Shown: positions 8,523 through 18,325, counted from the stretch's first letter. The stretch is DNA of 64,000 bases from Mycobacterium yunnanensis (GCF_025823185.1 NZ_JACKVK010000008.1:1104312-1168311); one strand, 5' to 3'. The notes: generated by a model from the sequence alone, not told the origin. Program-made: numbers and translations.

Positions 8523-9620
8523 ATGTGGAAATGGGTGCTGCTGGTAGTGGTCACGGTCGCGGTTACCGTGCCGCTGGATCTCATCGGTGTTCCCTCCGCG
8601 GCACTGTTCGCCGCGCTGATCGTCGGCATCGTGCTTGCGTTGGTCTCCCTCGCACCGGCAGGCGTTCCCCGCAAGGCAGGCGTCGCCGCTCAAGGCGTGC
8701 TCGGCGTCTACATCGGCACGATGGTTCACCGTGACGCACTCACCGCGCTTGGCTCGGACTGGCCGATCGTCCTTGGTGTCGCGGTGTCCACGCTGGTGCT
8801 CAGCATCGGAGCGGGCGCCCTGCTGGGATTGCATCGCGACATCAGTCCACTCACCGGGTCGCTCGCCCTGGTGGCGGGCGGTGCCTCCGGTCTGGTGGCG
8901 ATAGCCCGGGAGCTGGGCGGCGACGACCGCGTCGTGGCCGTGGTGCAGTACCTGCGGGTGGCTCTGATCACCTCGTCCATGCCCGTCGTGGTGACCCTCG
9001 TCTACCACGCCGCAAAGTCGGGACACGCCGCCGCGCCGACTCAAAGCGACACGGCCCCTTGGTATCTGAGCTTAGCGATGCTCGTGGTCATCGTGCTCGT
9101 CGGCGTCACCGCAGGCCGGCTCGCGCGGATGCCCGGGGCGGGGCTGCTCGGCCCGATGGCCGTCACCATCGCCCTCGAGCTGACCGGCACCTCCTTCGGG
9201 CTCTCGGTGCCGATGGCACTGGTGCAGCTCGGCTACGCGGTGATCGGGTGGCAGGCGGGCGTCGCCTTCACCCGTGAGTCCATGCGCGCGATCGGGCGCG
9301 CCCTTCCGGCGGCGCTCAGCCTGATCGTCGTGCTCAACGTGGCGTGCGCGGGCCTTGGCGTCCTCCTGGCCCACGTCACCGGCATCAGCATGCTCGAGGG
9401 GTATCTGTCGACGAGCCCCGGCGGGATCTACGCCGTGCTGGCCACGGCCGTCGAGACCGGGTCGAACGTCACCTTCATCGTGGCCGCCCAGGTGGTCCGG
9501 GTGCTGCTGATGCTGTTCGCCGCACCGCTGATCGCCCGGGGGCTGGCCACGCTGACGCGAGGACGTCAGACGAGCGCCAACACCTCCGAGAGCAGGGAAC
9601 CCATCCGCGTCGCCGACTGA
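8523..9620 (+). CDS. AbrB-family (PF05145-type) membrane protein, putative transporter/regulator
   Basis: A 365-residue integral membrane protein with about ten hydrophobic segments arranged as two related halves. Glycine-rich motifs recur, such as [27 protein letters not shown] in the first half and [35 protein letters not shown] in the second. This is the pattern of the AbrB duplication family, often mis-annotated as ammonia monooxygenase. Its substrate is unknown. The start at 8523 follows directly on the palindromic operator; an in-frame ATG at 8496 is possible but would place coding sequence over the promoter. The last 55 bases are antisense to deoD. Confidence 0.8.
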   Translation: MWKWVLLVVVTVAVTVPLDLIGVPSAALFAALIVGIVLALVSLAPAGVPRKAGVAAQGVLGVYIGTMVHRDALTALGSDWPIVLGVAVSTLVLSIGAGALLGLHRDISPLTGSLALVAGGASGLVAIARELGGDDRVVAVVQYLRVALITSSMPVVVTLVYHAAKSGHAAAPTQSDTAPWYLSLAMLVVIVLVGVTAGRLARMPGAGLLGPMAVTIALELTGTSFGLSVPMALVQLGYAVIGWQAGVAFTRESMRAIGRALPAALSLIVVLNVACAGLGVLLAHVTGISMLEGYLSTSPGGIYAVLATAVETGSNVTFIVAAQVVRVLLMLFAAPLIARGLATLTRGRQTSANTSESREPIRVAD

Positions 9621-10372
9621 CGTCCCGCCTCGAGCACCTCGGTGTGACTGAGCGGCTCACCGGTCATGCCTGCCGCCAGATTGGTCACCAGCGAGACCCC
9701 CAGCACCTCGGCCCCGGCTGCGCGCGCGGCGATCGTCTCGTGCACGGTCGACATGCCCACCAGGTCGGCGCCGAGCGTCCGGAGCATGCGGATCTCGGCA
9801 GGCGTTTCGTAGTGCGGGCCGGGCAGGCCGGCGTAGACCCCTTCGGCCAGGGTCGAGTCGGCCTCGCGGGCCAGCGCCCGAAGTCGCGGCGAGTAGGCGT
9901 CGACCAGGTCGACGAACTGCGCACCCACCAACGGTGAGCGCGCCGTCAGGTTGAGGTGGTCGGCGATGAGCACCGGCTGCCCCACCGCGTAGTCCTCGCG
10001 GAGCCCGCCGGCGGCGTTGGTCAGCACGACGCTGCGTGCGCCGGCCGCGCACGCCGTCCGGACCGGATGGACGACGTGACGCAGGTCATGACCCTCGTAG
10101 GCGTGAATCCGGCCGAGCAGCACCAAGACTCGCCTGCCGCCGACCGTCACGACCTGCGCCTGTCCGCCGTGTCCGGCGGCCGACGGTGGCGTGAACCCCG
10201 GGAGCTCGGCCATCGGCACGACGGCCGACGGTTCTCCCAGCGCGGCGGCGGCGGGTGCCCACCCCGAGCCAAGCACGACGGCGACGTCGACCGCGTCGAC
10301 GCCGAGGCGGTTCAGCAGGACGGCCGCGGCCTCGTCGGCGACGGCCTGCGGTTCGCTCGGTTCGGTGGTCAC
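9566..10372 (-). CDS. deoD: Purine nucleoside phosphorylase
   Basis: A 268-residue trimeric-type PNP, the length I recall for M. tuberculosis DeoD (Rv3307), starting at GTG 10372. The phosphate loop [10 protein letters not shown], the HGGQAQVV histidine, NAAGGL, and the purine-site segment [28 protein letters not shown] are all present. It releases purine bases from (deoxy)nucleosides of inosine/guanosine type. The frame extends to 10492, but that stretch runs through an intergenic hairpin and is unlikely to be translated. It overlaps the convergent AbrB gene by 55 bases. Confidence 0.93.
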   Translation of the reverse strand: MTTEPSEPQAVADEAAAVLLNRLGVDAVDVAVVLGSGWAPAAAALGEPSAVVPMAELPGFTPPSAAGHGGQAQVVTVGGRRVLVLLGRIHAYEGHDLRHVVHPVRTACAAGARSVVLTNAAGGLREDYAVGQPVLIADHLNLTARSPLVGAQFVDLVDAYSPRLRALAREADSTLAEGVYAGLPGPHYETPAEIRMLRTLGADLVGMSTVHETIAARAAGAEVLGVSLVTNLAAGMTGEPLSHTEVLEAGRQSATRMGSLLSEVLALV

Positions 10373-10393
10373 GCCGGATGAGCGTACCGGCGG

Positions 10394-10456
10394 CGCCGAG
10401 ACTGCACTCACTGCGACGAAGTGCGAGTAGCCGTGACCGTGAGCGCAGTCTCGGCG
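10394..10456. repeat. Long palindromic intergenic element (12-bp perfect arms)
   Basis: CGCCGAGACTGC at 10394-10405 pairs exactly with GCAGTCTCGGCG at 10445-10456. A smaller CACT/AGTG stem lies inside the 39-base loop. It lies between the divergent starts of deoD and amiB1, so it is not a terminator. The first ten bases match the arm of the element at 23880-23941. Confidence 0.65.
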
Positions 10457-10478
10457 GTCCCGGTGAGATACTGCTTCG

Positions 10479-11663
10479 ATGCCCGCCGCCACAGCGTCGA
10501 CGATCGTCGAGGACGTCGTCAGCCGACGCCGTGGCGACCTCGTCGAGCTGTCCCACTCGATTCACGCCGAACCGGAGTTGGCGTTCGACGAGCACCGCAG
10601 CTGCGCGAAGACCCAGGCGTTGGTCGCCGAGCGGGGCTTCGAGGTCACCGGGGCGGCCGGGGGACTGGACACCGCCTTTCGCGCCGTCTTCGGCAGCGGT
10701 TCGCTGGTCGTCGGCATCTGCGCCGAGTACGATGCGCTTCCCGGCATCGGCCACGCCTGCGGGCACAACATCATCGCGGCCTCCGCAGTCGGCACGGCGC
10801 TTGCGCTCGCCGAGGTCGCCGACCAGCTGGACATGACCGTGGTACTGCTGGGCACCCCTGCCGAGGAGGCCGGTGGCGGCAAGGCCCTGATGCTCGACGC
10901 CGGGGTGTTCGACGACGTCGCGGCCACGGTGATGCTGCACGCAGGACCGATCGACATCGCCCGCGCCCGGTCGCTTGCGCTGTCTCAGGTCGCCGTGGAG
11001 TACGTCGGCCGGGAAGCGCACGCCGCCGTCGCCCCCTATCTCGGACTCAACGCCGCCGACGCCATCACCGTGTCGCAGGTGGCCATCGGGCTGCTGCGCC
11101 AGCAGTTCGCCCCCGGCCAGATGGCGCACGGCATCGTGACCGACGGCGGTCAGGCCACCAACGTGATCCCGGCCCGCACCGAGATGCAGTACACGATGCG
11201 CGCCAACGACTCGACCTCGCTGCGAGAGCTGGAGGCCAGAATGGCCGACTGCTTCCTGGCCGGCGCGCAGGCCACGGGCTGCAGCCATCACGTCGAGGCG
11301 ACGGAACCCTCCTATCTTGAGCTGACGCCCGACAGGTGGCTCGCCGACGTGTTCCGCGCCGAGATGGTGCGGCTCGGGCGCAACCCCGTCGCCGCGGAGA
11401 TCGAGGCGGCGTTGCCGCTGGGTAGCACCGACATGGGCAACGTCACCCACGTGATGCCCGGCATCCATCCGATCGTCGGCATCGACGCCGACGGCGCGTC
11501 CATCCATCAGCAGGGGTTCGCGACGGCGGCCGCGGGACCGAGCGCCGACAAGGCCGTCATCGAGGGAGCCGTCATGCTGGCCCGCACCGTCGTCGAGCTT
11601 GCCGAGACACCTGCTCAGCGCGACAGGGTCGGCGAGCTCAAGACGAGGCGGGTTCGACTGTGA
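10479..11663 (+). CDS. amiB1: M20-family amidohydrolase AmiB1
   Basis: A 394-residue metallopeptidase-fold amidohydrolase of the M20 / aminobenzoyl-glutamate hydrolase type. Metal-site motifs are [17 protein letters not shown] near 90 and [11 protein letters not shown] near 130. The dimerisation (lid) domain follows from about residue 175, beginning [23 protein letters not shown], and a C-terminal catalytic segment [20 protein letters not shown] closes the protein. Length and position match Rv3306c. The physiological amide substrate is unknown. It overlaps amiA1 by four bases (GTGA), so the two are translationally coupled. Confidence 0.9.
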   Translation: MPAATASTIVEDVVSRRRGDLVELSHSIHAEPELAFDEHRSCAKTQALVAERGFEVTGAAGGLDTAFRAVFGSGSLVVGICAEYDALPGIGHACGHNIIAASAVGTALALAEVADQLDMTVVLLGTPAEEAGGGKALMLDAGVFDDVAATVMLHAGPIDIARARSLALSQVAVEYVGREAHAAVAPYLGLNAADAITVSQVAIGLLRQQFAPGQMAHGIVTDGGQATNVIPARTEMQYTMRANDSTSLRELEARMADCFLAGAQATGCSHHVEATEPSYLELTPDRWLADVFRAEMVRLGRNPVAAEIEAALPLGSTDMGNVTHVMPGIHPIVGIDADGASIHQQGFATAAAGPSADKAVIEGAVMLARTVVELAETPAQRDRVGELKTRRVRL

Positions 11664-12829
11664 GCGTTCAGGATTCGACCAACGCGTGGCTCGCCGCCAA
11701 CTACGACCAGCTGGTGGCCTGGCGCCGACACATCCATCAGCACCCCGAGCTGGGACGCCAAGAGTTCGACACGACTCAGTTCGTGGCGTCGCGGCTGGCC
11801 GATGCCGGACTCAACCCGAAGGTGTTGCCGGGCGGTACCGGCCTGACGTGTGACTTCGGCCAGGAGCACGGGCCGAGGATTGCGCTACGCGCCGACATGG
11901 ACGCCTTGCCGATGGCCGAGCGCACGGGGCTGCCCTTCGCGTCGTCCACGCCGGGCGTCGCGCACGCCTGCGGTCACGACGGCCACACCGCCGTCCTGCT
12001 GGGCGCGGGACTGGCGCTCGCATCGGTGCCGGCACTGCCCGTCGGGGTGCGACTGCTCTTCCAGCCCGCCGAGGAGCTGATGCCCGGCGGCGCCATCGAC
12101 GCGATCGCCGCGGGGGCGCTGAACGGGGTGTCGCGAATCTTCGCGCTGCACTGCGACCCGCGCCTGGAGGTCGGCAAGGTCGCCATCCGGCCGGGGCCGA
12201 TCACCTCGGCGGCCGATCAGGTCGAGATCACGTTGCACTCACCGGGCGGGCACACCTCGCGCCCCCATCTGACCGGTGATCTGGTCTACGCGCTGGGCAC
12301 CTTGATCACGGGCGTGCCGGGCATCCTGTCCCGGCGGCTCGACCCACGCAACAGCACCGTCATGGTGTGGGGCGCGGTCAACGCAGGCGTCGCCGCCAAC
12401 GCCATCCCGCAGACCGGAAGCATCGCAGGCACCATTCGCACCGCGAGCCGCGAAGCGTGGGTGGCGATGGAGGAACTCGTCCGCGAGATCGTGGCGTCTC
12501 TTCTGGCTCCGCTGCAGGTGCAGTACGGCGTGCACTATCGACGCGGTGTGCCGCCGGTGGTCAACGAGTCGGTGTCCACCCGGATCTTCACCCACGCGAT
12601 CGAGGCCATCGGCCCCGACGTCCTCACCGACACCCGCCAGTCCGGCGGTGGTGAAGACTTCTCCTGGTACCTCGAGGACGTCCCCGGCGCGATGGCTCGA
12701 CTGGGCGTTTGGCCGGGAGTCGGCCCGCAACTCGACCTGCACCAGCCGACGTTCGACCTCGACGAGAGGGCGCTGGGCGTGGGTGTCCAGGTGTTCGCCA
12801 ATATCGTCGAGCAGAGCGTCGGGCTCTAA
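11660..12829 (+). CDS. amiA1: M20-family amidohydrolase AmiA1
   Basis: A 389-residue M20D amidohydrolase (IAA-amino acid hydrolase / hippuricase-like), starting at the GTG inside the amiB1 stop. It reads WRRHIHQHPELGRQEFDTT near the N-terminus, ALRADMDALPMAE and HACGHDGHTAVLLGAG at the metal site, and FQPAEELMPGGA with the catalytic glutamate. The C-terminal metal-site stretch is RQSGGGEDFSWYLEDVPG. It probably hydrolyses N-acyl amino acids. Paired with AmiB1 as in Rv3305c-Rv3306c. Its stop codon overlaps the stop of the convergent gene at 12826. Confidence 0.9.
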   Translation: MSVQDSTNAWLAANYDQLVAWRRHIHQHPELGRQEFDTTQFVASRLADAGLNPKVLPGGTGLTCDFGQEHGPRIALRADMDALPMAERTGLPFASSTPGVAHACGHDGHTAVLLGAGLALASVPALPVGVRLLFQPAEELMPGGAIDAIAAGALNGVSRIFALHCDPRLEVGKVAIRPGPITSAADQVEITLHSPGGHTSRPHLTGDLVYALGTLITGVPGILSRRLDPRNSTVMVWGAVNAGVAANAIPQTGSIAGTIRTASREAWVAMEELVREIVASLLAPLQVQYGVHYRRGVPPVVNESVSTRIFTHAIEAIGPDVLTDTRQSGGGEDFSWYLEDVPGAMARLGVWPGVGPQLDLHQPTFDLDERALGVGVQVFANIVEQSVGL

Positions 12830-13311
12830 CTACCCAGACTGGGCCCCGGGCCGATGTTGCGTGCCGGTCTGGTGCGCAAATCGTGGACGTATTCTGTTGG
12901 CGCACCTGCGATTTCGGCCGCCTCCGCCATGACGCCGAGGTAGCGCGCGGACGGGATCCCGCCCTCCCATGCGTCGACGACGTACAGCCAGGCCAACACC
13001 GGATCCGTGCTGGTGTCGGAGGTTTCGCGGACCACCCGGCAGCGGATCTTCTTGTGGAAGCCGAGCTCCGAGCCCTCCCAGCGGTCGAGGTTCTCCTCGT
13101 CCTCCTTGGTCATGTCGTAGAGGACGACGAAGACCTTGGACAGCGGATCCTCCACCAGGGTCGCGAGCGCGCCCTCCCAGCTGAGATCCTCGCCACCGAA
13201 GGTGAGTCGCCACCCATGAATCCACCCCGTGCCCGCCATGGGCGAGTGGGGTGCACGCTGCAACATCTGCTCCGGATGCATGTTCGATCCGTAGGCGGCG
13301 TAGATCGGCAC
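12826..13311 (-). CDS. Gamma-glutamylcyclotransferase-like protein (Rv3304-like)
   Basis: A 161-residue protein starting at GTG 13311 with PIYAAYGSNMHPEQMLQRAP. YGSN is the substrate-binding loop of the AIG2/gamma-glutamylcyclotransferase fold, and an acidic pair follows at WEGSELGFHKK, where the family's general-base glutamate normally lies. Position between amiA1 and lpdA matches Rv3304. The actual substrate is unknown; the fold supports cyclotransferase or amine-handling activity but does not prove it. A longer frame upstream would run antisense through lpdA and is rejected. Confidence 0.8.
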   Translation of the reverse strand: MPIYAAYGSNMHPEQMLQRAPHSPMAGTGWIHGWRLTFGGEDLSWEGALATLVEDPLSKVFVVLYDMTKEDEENLDRWEGSELGFHKKIRCRVVRETSDTSTDPVLAWLYVVDAWEGGIPSARYLGVMAEAAEIAGAPTEYVHDLRTRPARNIGPGPSLGS

Positions 13312-13380
13312 GGCGGTAAGCCTAAGGGGTACATCTAGGGCCAGTCGCCTAACCACCGGGTTGAGTTGGACACAGCAGAC

Positions 13381-13386
13381 TAGGTT
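13381..13386 (+). promoter_or_regulatory. Candidate -10 element of lpdA
   Basis: TAGGTT lies six bases before the lpdA GTG. With no Shine-Dalgarno visible, the mRNA probably begins at or next to the start codon (leaderless). No good -35 is seen. Confidence 0.35.
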
Positions 13387-13392
13387 GGTCCC

Positions 13393-14808
13393 GTGGCTAC
13401 CCGCATCGTGATCATCGGCGGCGGGCCCGCCGGGTATGAGGCTGCACTCGTCGCCGCGGGCCGCGGCCCCGACGTGGCGCAGGTGACCATCGTCGACTCC
13501 GACGGCATCGGCGGCGCGTGCGTGCTGTGGGACTGCGTCCCCTCCAAGACGTTCATCGCCTCCACCGGCGTCCGCACCGAACTCCGGCGCGCCGACGGGC
13601 TCGGCTTCGACATCAAGATCGAGGACGCGAAGATCTCGCTGCCCCAGATTCACAACCGGGTGAAGACGCTGGCCCGGTCGCAGTCCGCCGACATCGGCTC
13701 CAACCTGCTGCGCGAAGGCGTGACCATCGTGCACGGCCGCGGCGAGCTCGTCGACGACCTTCCTGGTATGGCGCACCACCGGGTCAAGGTCACCACCCCC
13801 GACGGCAAGATCGGCGTCCTCAAGGCCGACGTCGTCCTGATCGCCACCGGCGCCAGGCCCCGCGTGCTGCCCAACGCCGCCCCCGACGGCGAACGAATCC
13901 TCAACTGGCGGCAGCTCTACGACCTCTCCGAGCTACCCGAACACCTCGTCATCGTCGGCTCCGGTGTCACGGGGGCCGAGTTCTGCAGCGCCTACACGGA
14001 GTTGGGTGTCAAGGTCACCGTCGTGGCGAGCCGCGATCAGATCCTGCCGCACGAGGACTCCGACGCCGCCGCCGTGCTCGAGGAGGCGTTCAACGAACGC
14101 GGCGTGAAGCTGGTGAAGAACGCCCGCGCGGACTCGGTGACGCGTACCGAGTCGGGCGTCGTGGTCGCGATGGCCGACGGCCGCACGGTCGAGGGCAGCC
14201 ACGCCCTGATGACGGTCGGCTCGGTGCCCAACACCGAGGGCCTCGGTCTCGGGAAGGTCGGAATCGAGCTGAGCCGGGGCAACTACCTCTCGGTGGATCG
14301 GGTCTCGCGAACCTCGGCGGCCGGCATCTACGCCGCGGGCGACTGCACGGGGCTCCTGCCGCTCGCCTCGGTGGCTGCGATGCAGGGCCGCATCGCGATG
14401 TACCACGCACTCGGCGAGGGCGTCTCGCCGATCCGGCTGCGCACCGTCGCCGCCGCGGTGTTCACCAGGCCGGAGATCGCCGCGGTCGGTGTTCCGCAGA
14501 CCTCGATCGACAACGGGACGGTGCCGGCCCGCACCCTGATGTTGCCGCTGACCACCAATGCCAGGGCGAAGATGTCTCTTCTGCGCCGCGGCTTCGTGAA
14601 GATCTTCTGCCGCCCGGCCACCGGTGTCGTCATCGGCGGCGTCGTCGTCGCGCCCATTGCCTCCGAGCTGATCCTGCCGATTGCGCTCGCGGTCCAAAAC
14701 CGGATATCGGTGACCGACCTCGCACAGACGTTGTCGGTGTATCCGTCGTTGTCCGGGTCGACCGTCGAGGCGGCCCGCCGGTTGATGGCTCACGACGACC
14801 TGGACTGA
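13393..14808 (+). CDS. lpdA: NAD(P)H-quinone dehydrogenase LpdA (flavoprotein disulfide reductase family)
   Basis: A 471-residue FAD enzyme. An FAD-binding Rossmann motif (IVIIGGGPAGYEAALVA) opens the protein and an NAD-binding one (VIVGSGVTGAEFCSAYTELG) lies near 185. The second FAD motif is IYAAGDCTGLLPLASVAAMQG, followed by a dimer-interface domain. Synteny and sequence match Rv3303c, which reduces quinones rather than lipoamide. Oddity: the active-site loop reads GGACVLWDCVPSK, so both redox cysteines are spaced as CxxxxC, whereas the M. tuberculosis protein, as I recall it, keeps only the second. The usual C-terminal His-Glu pair is replaced (VYPSLSGSTVE). It precedes glpD2 by 51 bases. 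Confidence 0.9.
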   Translation: MATRIVIIGGGPAGYEAALVAAGRGPDVAQVTIVDSDGIGGACVLWDCVPSKTFIASTGVRTELRRADGLGFDIKIEDAKISLPQIHNRVKTLARSQSADIGSNLLREGVTIVHGRGELVDDLPGMAHHRVKVTTPDGKIGVLKADVVLIATGARPRVLPNAAPDGERILNWRQLYDLSELPEHLVIVGSGVTGAEFCSAYTELGVKVTVVASRDQILPHEDSDAAAVLEEAFNERGVKLVKNARADSVTRTESGVVVAMADGRTVEGSHALMTVGSVPNTEGLGLGKVGIELSRGNYLSVDRVSRTSAAGIYAAGDCTGLLPLASVAAMQGRIAMYHALGEGVSPIRLRTVAAAVFTRPEIAAVGVPQTSIDNGTVPARTLMLPLTTNARAKMSLLRRGFVKIFCRPATGVVIGGVVVAPIASELILPIALAVQNRISVTDLAQTLSVYPSLSGSTVEAARRLMAHDDLD

Positions 14809-14859
14809 ACACACGTAGGCTCGGAGCCGTACCCCTACCGACGAGTAACGAGAAGGTGC

Positions 14860-16641
14860 ATGGCCGTGAGCGACGCTCGTGAGCGAACCATCGGCGTAGT
14901 CGACCCCATCCCCGGCCCAGGCAACGGCCAGACCCTCCTTGGTCCCGAATGGCGCGCTCAGGCCTGGGAACGTCTTGGCAGCGAGCAATTCGACGTCGTC
15001 GTCATCGGCGGTGGCGTGGTCGGCGCCGGGGCGGCCCTGGACGCCGCCACCCGTGGGTTGAAGGTGGCACTGGTCGAGGCGCGCGACTTCGCCTCCGGCA
15101 CGTCGAGCCGCTCGTCGAAGATGTTCCACGGCGGCCTGCGCTACCTCGAGCAGCTGGAGTTCGGTCTGGTCCGGGAAGCGCTGCACGAACGCGAGTTGTC
15201 CCTCACCACGCTCGCCCCGCACCTCGTCAAGCCGCTACCGTTCCTGTTCCCGTTGACCCACCGCTTGTGGGAGCGGCCCTACGTCGCGGCAGGCATCTTC
15301 CTGTACGACCAACTGGGCGGCGCCAAATCGGTGCCGGCACAGAAACATCTGCTCAAGGCGGGTGCGCTGCGCCTGGCGCCCGGCCTCAAGCGCAGCTCCC
15401 TGATCGGCGGAATCCGCTACTACGACACCGTCGTCGACGACGCCCGGCACACCATGATGGTGGCCCGCACGGCCGCGCATTACGGCGCGGTGGTGCGGAC
15501 CTCGACACAGGTGGTGTCGTTGTTGCGCGAGGGTGACCGGGTGACCGGTGTGCGCGTGCGCGACTCCGAGGACGGGGCCACGACCGAGGTCCGCGGCCAC
15601 GTCGTGGTCAACGCCACCGGCGTGTGGACCGACGAGATTCAGGCCCTCTCCAAGCAGCGTGGTCGTTTTCGGGTGCGCGCATCGAAGGGCGTGCACGTCG
15701 TGGTGCCCCGCGATCGCATCGTCAGCGAGGTGGCGATCATCCTGCGGACCGAGAAGTCGGTGCTCTTCGTCATCCCGTGGGGCACGCACTGGATCATCGG
15801 CACCACCGACACCGATTGGAATCTCGACCTGGCGCATCCCGCCGCGACCAAGGCCGACATCGACTACATCCTCGAGACCGTCAACACGGTGCTCGCAACT
15901 CCGTTGAACCACGACGACATCGACGGCGTATACGCCGGCCTGCGGCCGCTACTCGCCGGAGAGAGCGAGGAGACCTCCAAGCTGTCGCGGGAACACGCCG
16001 TGGCCACGCCGTCGCCAGGCCTCGTCGCCATCGCCGGCGGAAAGTACACGACCTACCGGGTGATGGGGGAGGACGCCATCGACGCCGCGGCGGAGTTCGT
16101 CCCCACGCGCGTGGCACCGTCGATCACCGAGAAGGTGCCGCTGATGGGTGCCGACGGGTACTTCGCCCTGATCAACCAGACCGAGCACGTCGGTGCACAC
16201 TACGACCTGCATCCGTACCGCGTGCGGCACCTTCTGGACCGTTACGGCTCGCTGATCGGCGAGGTGCTCGCGATGGCCGAGGGCCGGCCGGATCTGTTGA
16301 CGCCGATCACCGACGCGCCGGTCTACCTCAAGGTGGAGGCGTACTACGCAGCCGCTGCCGAGGGGGCTCTGCACCTCGAGGACATCCTGGCGCGCCGCAT
16401 GCGAATTTCGATCGAGTACCCGCACCGCGGGGTCGACTGTGCCCGCGAGGTCGCCGAAGTCGTTGCGCCCGTGCTGGGTTGGAGTGTCGAGGACGTCGAC
16501 CGCGAGGTGAACACGTACACCGCCCGGGTCGAGGCCGAGGTGCTGTCGCAGACCCGGCCGGACGACCAGTCGGCCGACGCTCTTCGTGCCGCCGCGCCCG
16601 AGGCGCGGGCCGAGATCCTCGAACCGGTGCCCTTGACGTGA
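14860..16641 (+). CDS. glpD2: Glycerol-3-phosphate dehydrogenase (FAD-dependent)
   Basis: A 593-residue peripheral membrane flavoenzyme that oxidises glycerol-3-phosphate to DHAP and passes electrons to the quinone pool. The FAD motif VVVIGGGVVGAGAALDAATRG and the GlpD signature SGTSSRSSKMFHGGLRYLEQ lie in the first 115 residues. GGKYTTYRVMGEDAID and a DAO-C helical domain complete it. It matches Rv3302c. It follows lpdA on the same strand, suggesting a shared respiratory unit with the quinone-linked LpdA. Its stop overlaps the GTG of the pseudouridine synthase (GTGA). Confidence 0.93.
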   Translation: MAVSDARERTIGVVDPIPGPGNGQTLLGPEWRAQAWERLGSEQFDVVVIGGGVVGAGAALDAATRGLKVALVEARDFASGTSSRSSKMFHGGLRYLEQLEFGLVREALHERELSLTTLAPHLVKPLPFLFPLTHRLWERPYVAAGIFLYDQLGGAKSVPAQKHLLKAGALRLAPGLKRSSLIGGIRYYDTVVDDARHTMMVARTAAHYGAVVRTSTQVVSLLREGDRVTGVRVRDSEDGATTEVRGHVVVNATGVWTDEIQALSKQRGRFRVRASKGVHVVVPRDRIVSEVAIILRTEKSVLFVIPWGTHWIIGTTDTDWNLDLAHPAATKADIDYILETVNTVLATPLNHDDIDGVYAGLRPLLAGESEETSKLSREHAVATPSPGLVAIAGGKYTTYRVMGEDAIDAAAEFVPTRVAPSITEKVPLMGADGYFALINQTEHVGAHYDLHPYRVRHLLDRYGSLIGEVLAMAEGRPDLLTPITDAPVYLKVEAYYAAAAEGALHLEDILARRMRISIEYPHRGVDCAREVAEVVAPVLGWSVEDVDREVNTYTARVEAEVLSQTRPDDQSADALRAAAPEARAEILEPVPLT

Positions 16642-17549
16642 TTCGTCCTGGGGGCAGGAGCGCAGCGACCCGGGGGAGTGGTGCTGTGCCGCTGCCGGAC
16701 CGTGACGGACTCGGGCCGACGCGGGTGCGGTTGCGTGGGGGCGCCGTGCTGGTGGAGCTCGCCAGCCGGTTCGGCGAGAATGCGGCAGCCAAAGTGCTTG
16801 CCGGAGAGGTGGTCTGCGCGGACGGTTCGGCCGTCGACGCGACGACGATACTGCCGCCGAACGCCGACGTGTGGCTCTATCGGGATCTGCCCGACGAGGT
16901 TCCCGTGCCGTTCGACGTCGAGATCCTCTACCGCGACGACGACATCGTCGTCGTCGACAAGCCGCACTTCCTGGCCACCATGCCGCGCGGCGGTCACGTC
17001 GCCGAGACCGCTTTGGTGCGGCTGCGGCGGTCGCTGCAGCTGCCCGAGCTGTCGCCCGCCCACCGGCTGGATCGGCTGACGGCGGGCGTGCTGTTGTTCA
17101 CGGCGCGCCGCGAGGTACGCGGGGCGTACCAGACGATGTTCGCCCGCGGTGAGGTGGGCAAGACCTATCTGGCGCGGGCGCCGATCGATCCGTCGCTGGA
17201 CCTGCCCCGGACCGTTCGGAGCCGAATCGTGAAGGAGCGCAGTCGGTTGCAGGCGTTCGAAGAGCCGGGCGAGCCGAACGCCGAGACGCTGGTGGAGCAT
17301 CTGGGGGAGGGGCTGTATCGGCTGACGCCGCGCACGGGACGCACTCACCAACTGCGCGTGCACATGGCGTCGCTGGGTGTCCCGATCTTCGATGATCCCC
17401 TATACCCCGAGGTGGTCGACGTTCCGGCAGACGACTTCACGCGTCCGTTGCAGCTGCTGGCGTGGCGGCTGGAGTTCGTCGATCCGGTGACCGCGGTGCA
17501 CCGTTCGTTCGAGAGTGCCCGGACTCTGCGGGGCGACGTGGTCTACTGA
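16638..17549 (+). CDS. RluA-family pseudouridine synthase (Rv3300c-like)
   Basis: A 303-residue RNA-modifying enzyme that isomerises uridine in rRNA or tRNA. The catalytic aspartate is in HRLDRLTAGVLLF near residue 145. It is preceded by ILYRDDDIVVVDKPHFLATMP and followed by the RluA motif LTPRTGRTHQLRVHMASLGVPI with DDPLYPE. It starts at the GTG overlapping the glpD2 stop; a second GTG at 16686 is a plausible alternative. M. tuberculosis has phoY1 between glpD2 and this gene; here phoY1 is absent and the two are coupled. The target uridine is unknown. Confidence 0.88.
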   Translation: MIRPGGRSAATRGSGAVPLPDRDGLGPTRVRLRGGAVLVELASRFGENAAAKVLAGEVVCADGSAVDATTILPPNADVWLYRDLPDEVPVPFDVEILYRDDDIVVVDKPHFLATMPRGGHVAETALVRLRRSLQLPELSPAHRLDRLTAGVLLFTARREVRGAYQTMFARGEVGKTYLARAPIDPSLDLPRTVRSRIVKERSRLQAFEEPGEPNAETLVEHLGEGLYRLTPRTGRTHQLRVHMASLGVPIFDDPLYPEVVDVPADDFTRPLQLLAWRLEFVDPVTAVHRSFESARTLRGDVVY

Positions 17550-17554
17550 CCGTC

Positions 17555-18325
17555 GTGGATCGCACTGCATTCGACGCACTATTCGACATGACCGGCCGCG
17601 CCGTGATCGTGACGGGTGGCACGAGGGGTATCGGACTGGCGCTGGCCGAGGGCTTCGTGCTCGCCGGTGCCAACGTCGTGGTGGCCAGCCGAAAGGCAGA
17701 CGCCTGTGAGGAGGCGGCCGCCCATCTGCGAGGCCTCGGCGGACAGGCGATCGGCGTCCCCGTCCATGCGGGTGACGTCGAGGGGCTCGAGGTCGTGGTG
17801 GAGCGCACGGTGTCCGAGTTCGGCGGTCTCGACGTACTGGTGAACAACGCCGCCAACGCGTTGGCTCAGCCGCTGGGGGAGATGACGCCCGAGGCGTGGG
17901 CCAAGTCCAACGACGTCAACGTCCGCGGGCCAGTGTTCCTGACGCAGAAGGCGTTGCCGCACCTGAAGAACAGCCAGCATGCGGCGGTGCTGCACATGGT
18001 GTCGGTGGGTGCGTTCGGATTCGCGGCGGACCTGTCGATGTACGCCGCGGGCAAGGCGGCGCTGTTGTCCTACACCCGGTCGATGGCGGCGGCCTTCGTC
18101 GGGGACGGCATCAGGGTCAACGCAATCGCTCCTGGACCGGTCGACACCGACATGATGCGCAACAATCCGCAGGAGGCGATCGACGCCATGACGCGCGGGA
18201 CGCTGATGAAGCGGTTGGGAACTCCCGACGAGTTGGTCGGTGCCGCACTGCTGTTGTGCTCGGACGCAGGCAGTTTCATGACCGGAACGGTGGTCATCGT
18301 CGACGGTGGCGGGACACCCCGCTAG
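17555..18325 (+). CDS. SDR-family oxidoreductase
   Basis: A 256-residue classical short-chain dehydrogenase starting at GTG 17555, five bases after the previous stop. It has the cofactor motif TGGTRGIGLALAEG and the NNAAN structural motif. The catalytic Ser is in MVSVGAF, with the Tyr/Lys of YAAGKAALL. The C-terminus, GTVVIVDGGG, is typical of the family. Resembles 3-oxoacyl reductase-like SDRs used in fatty-acid or glucose-type reductions. The substrate cannot be inferred. Probably co-transcribed with the pseudouridine synthase. Confidence 0.87.
   Translation: MDRTAFDALFDMTGRAVIVTGGTRGIGLALAEGFVLAGANVVVASRKADACEEAAAHLRGLGGQAIGVPVHAGDVEGLEVVVERTVSEFGGLDVLVNNAANALAQPLGEMTPEAWAKSNDVNVRGPVFLTQKALPHLKNSQHAAVLHMVSVGAFGFAADLSMYAAGKAALLSYTRSMAAAFVGDGIRVNAIAPGPVDTDMMRNNPQEAIDAMTRGTLMKRLGTPDELVGAALLLCSDAGSFMTGTVVIVDGGGTPR

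Noticed and set aside
13393..14808. LpdA as dihydrolipoamide dehydrogenase of the pyruvate dehydrogenase complex
   Set aside because: The C-terminal His-Glu active-site pair is missing, and the synteny is with Rv3303c, a quinone reductase, even though both cysteines are present.
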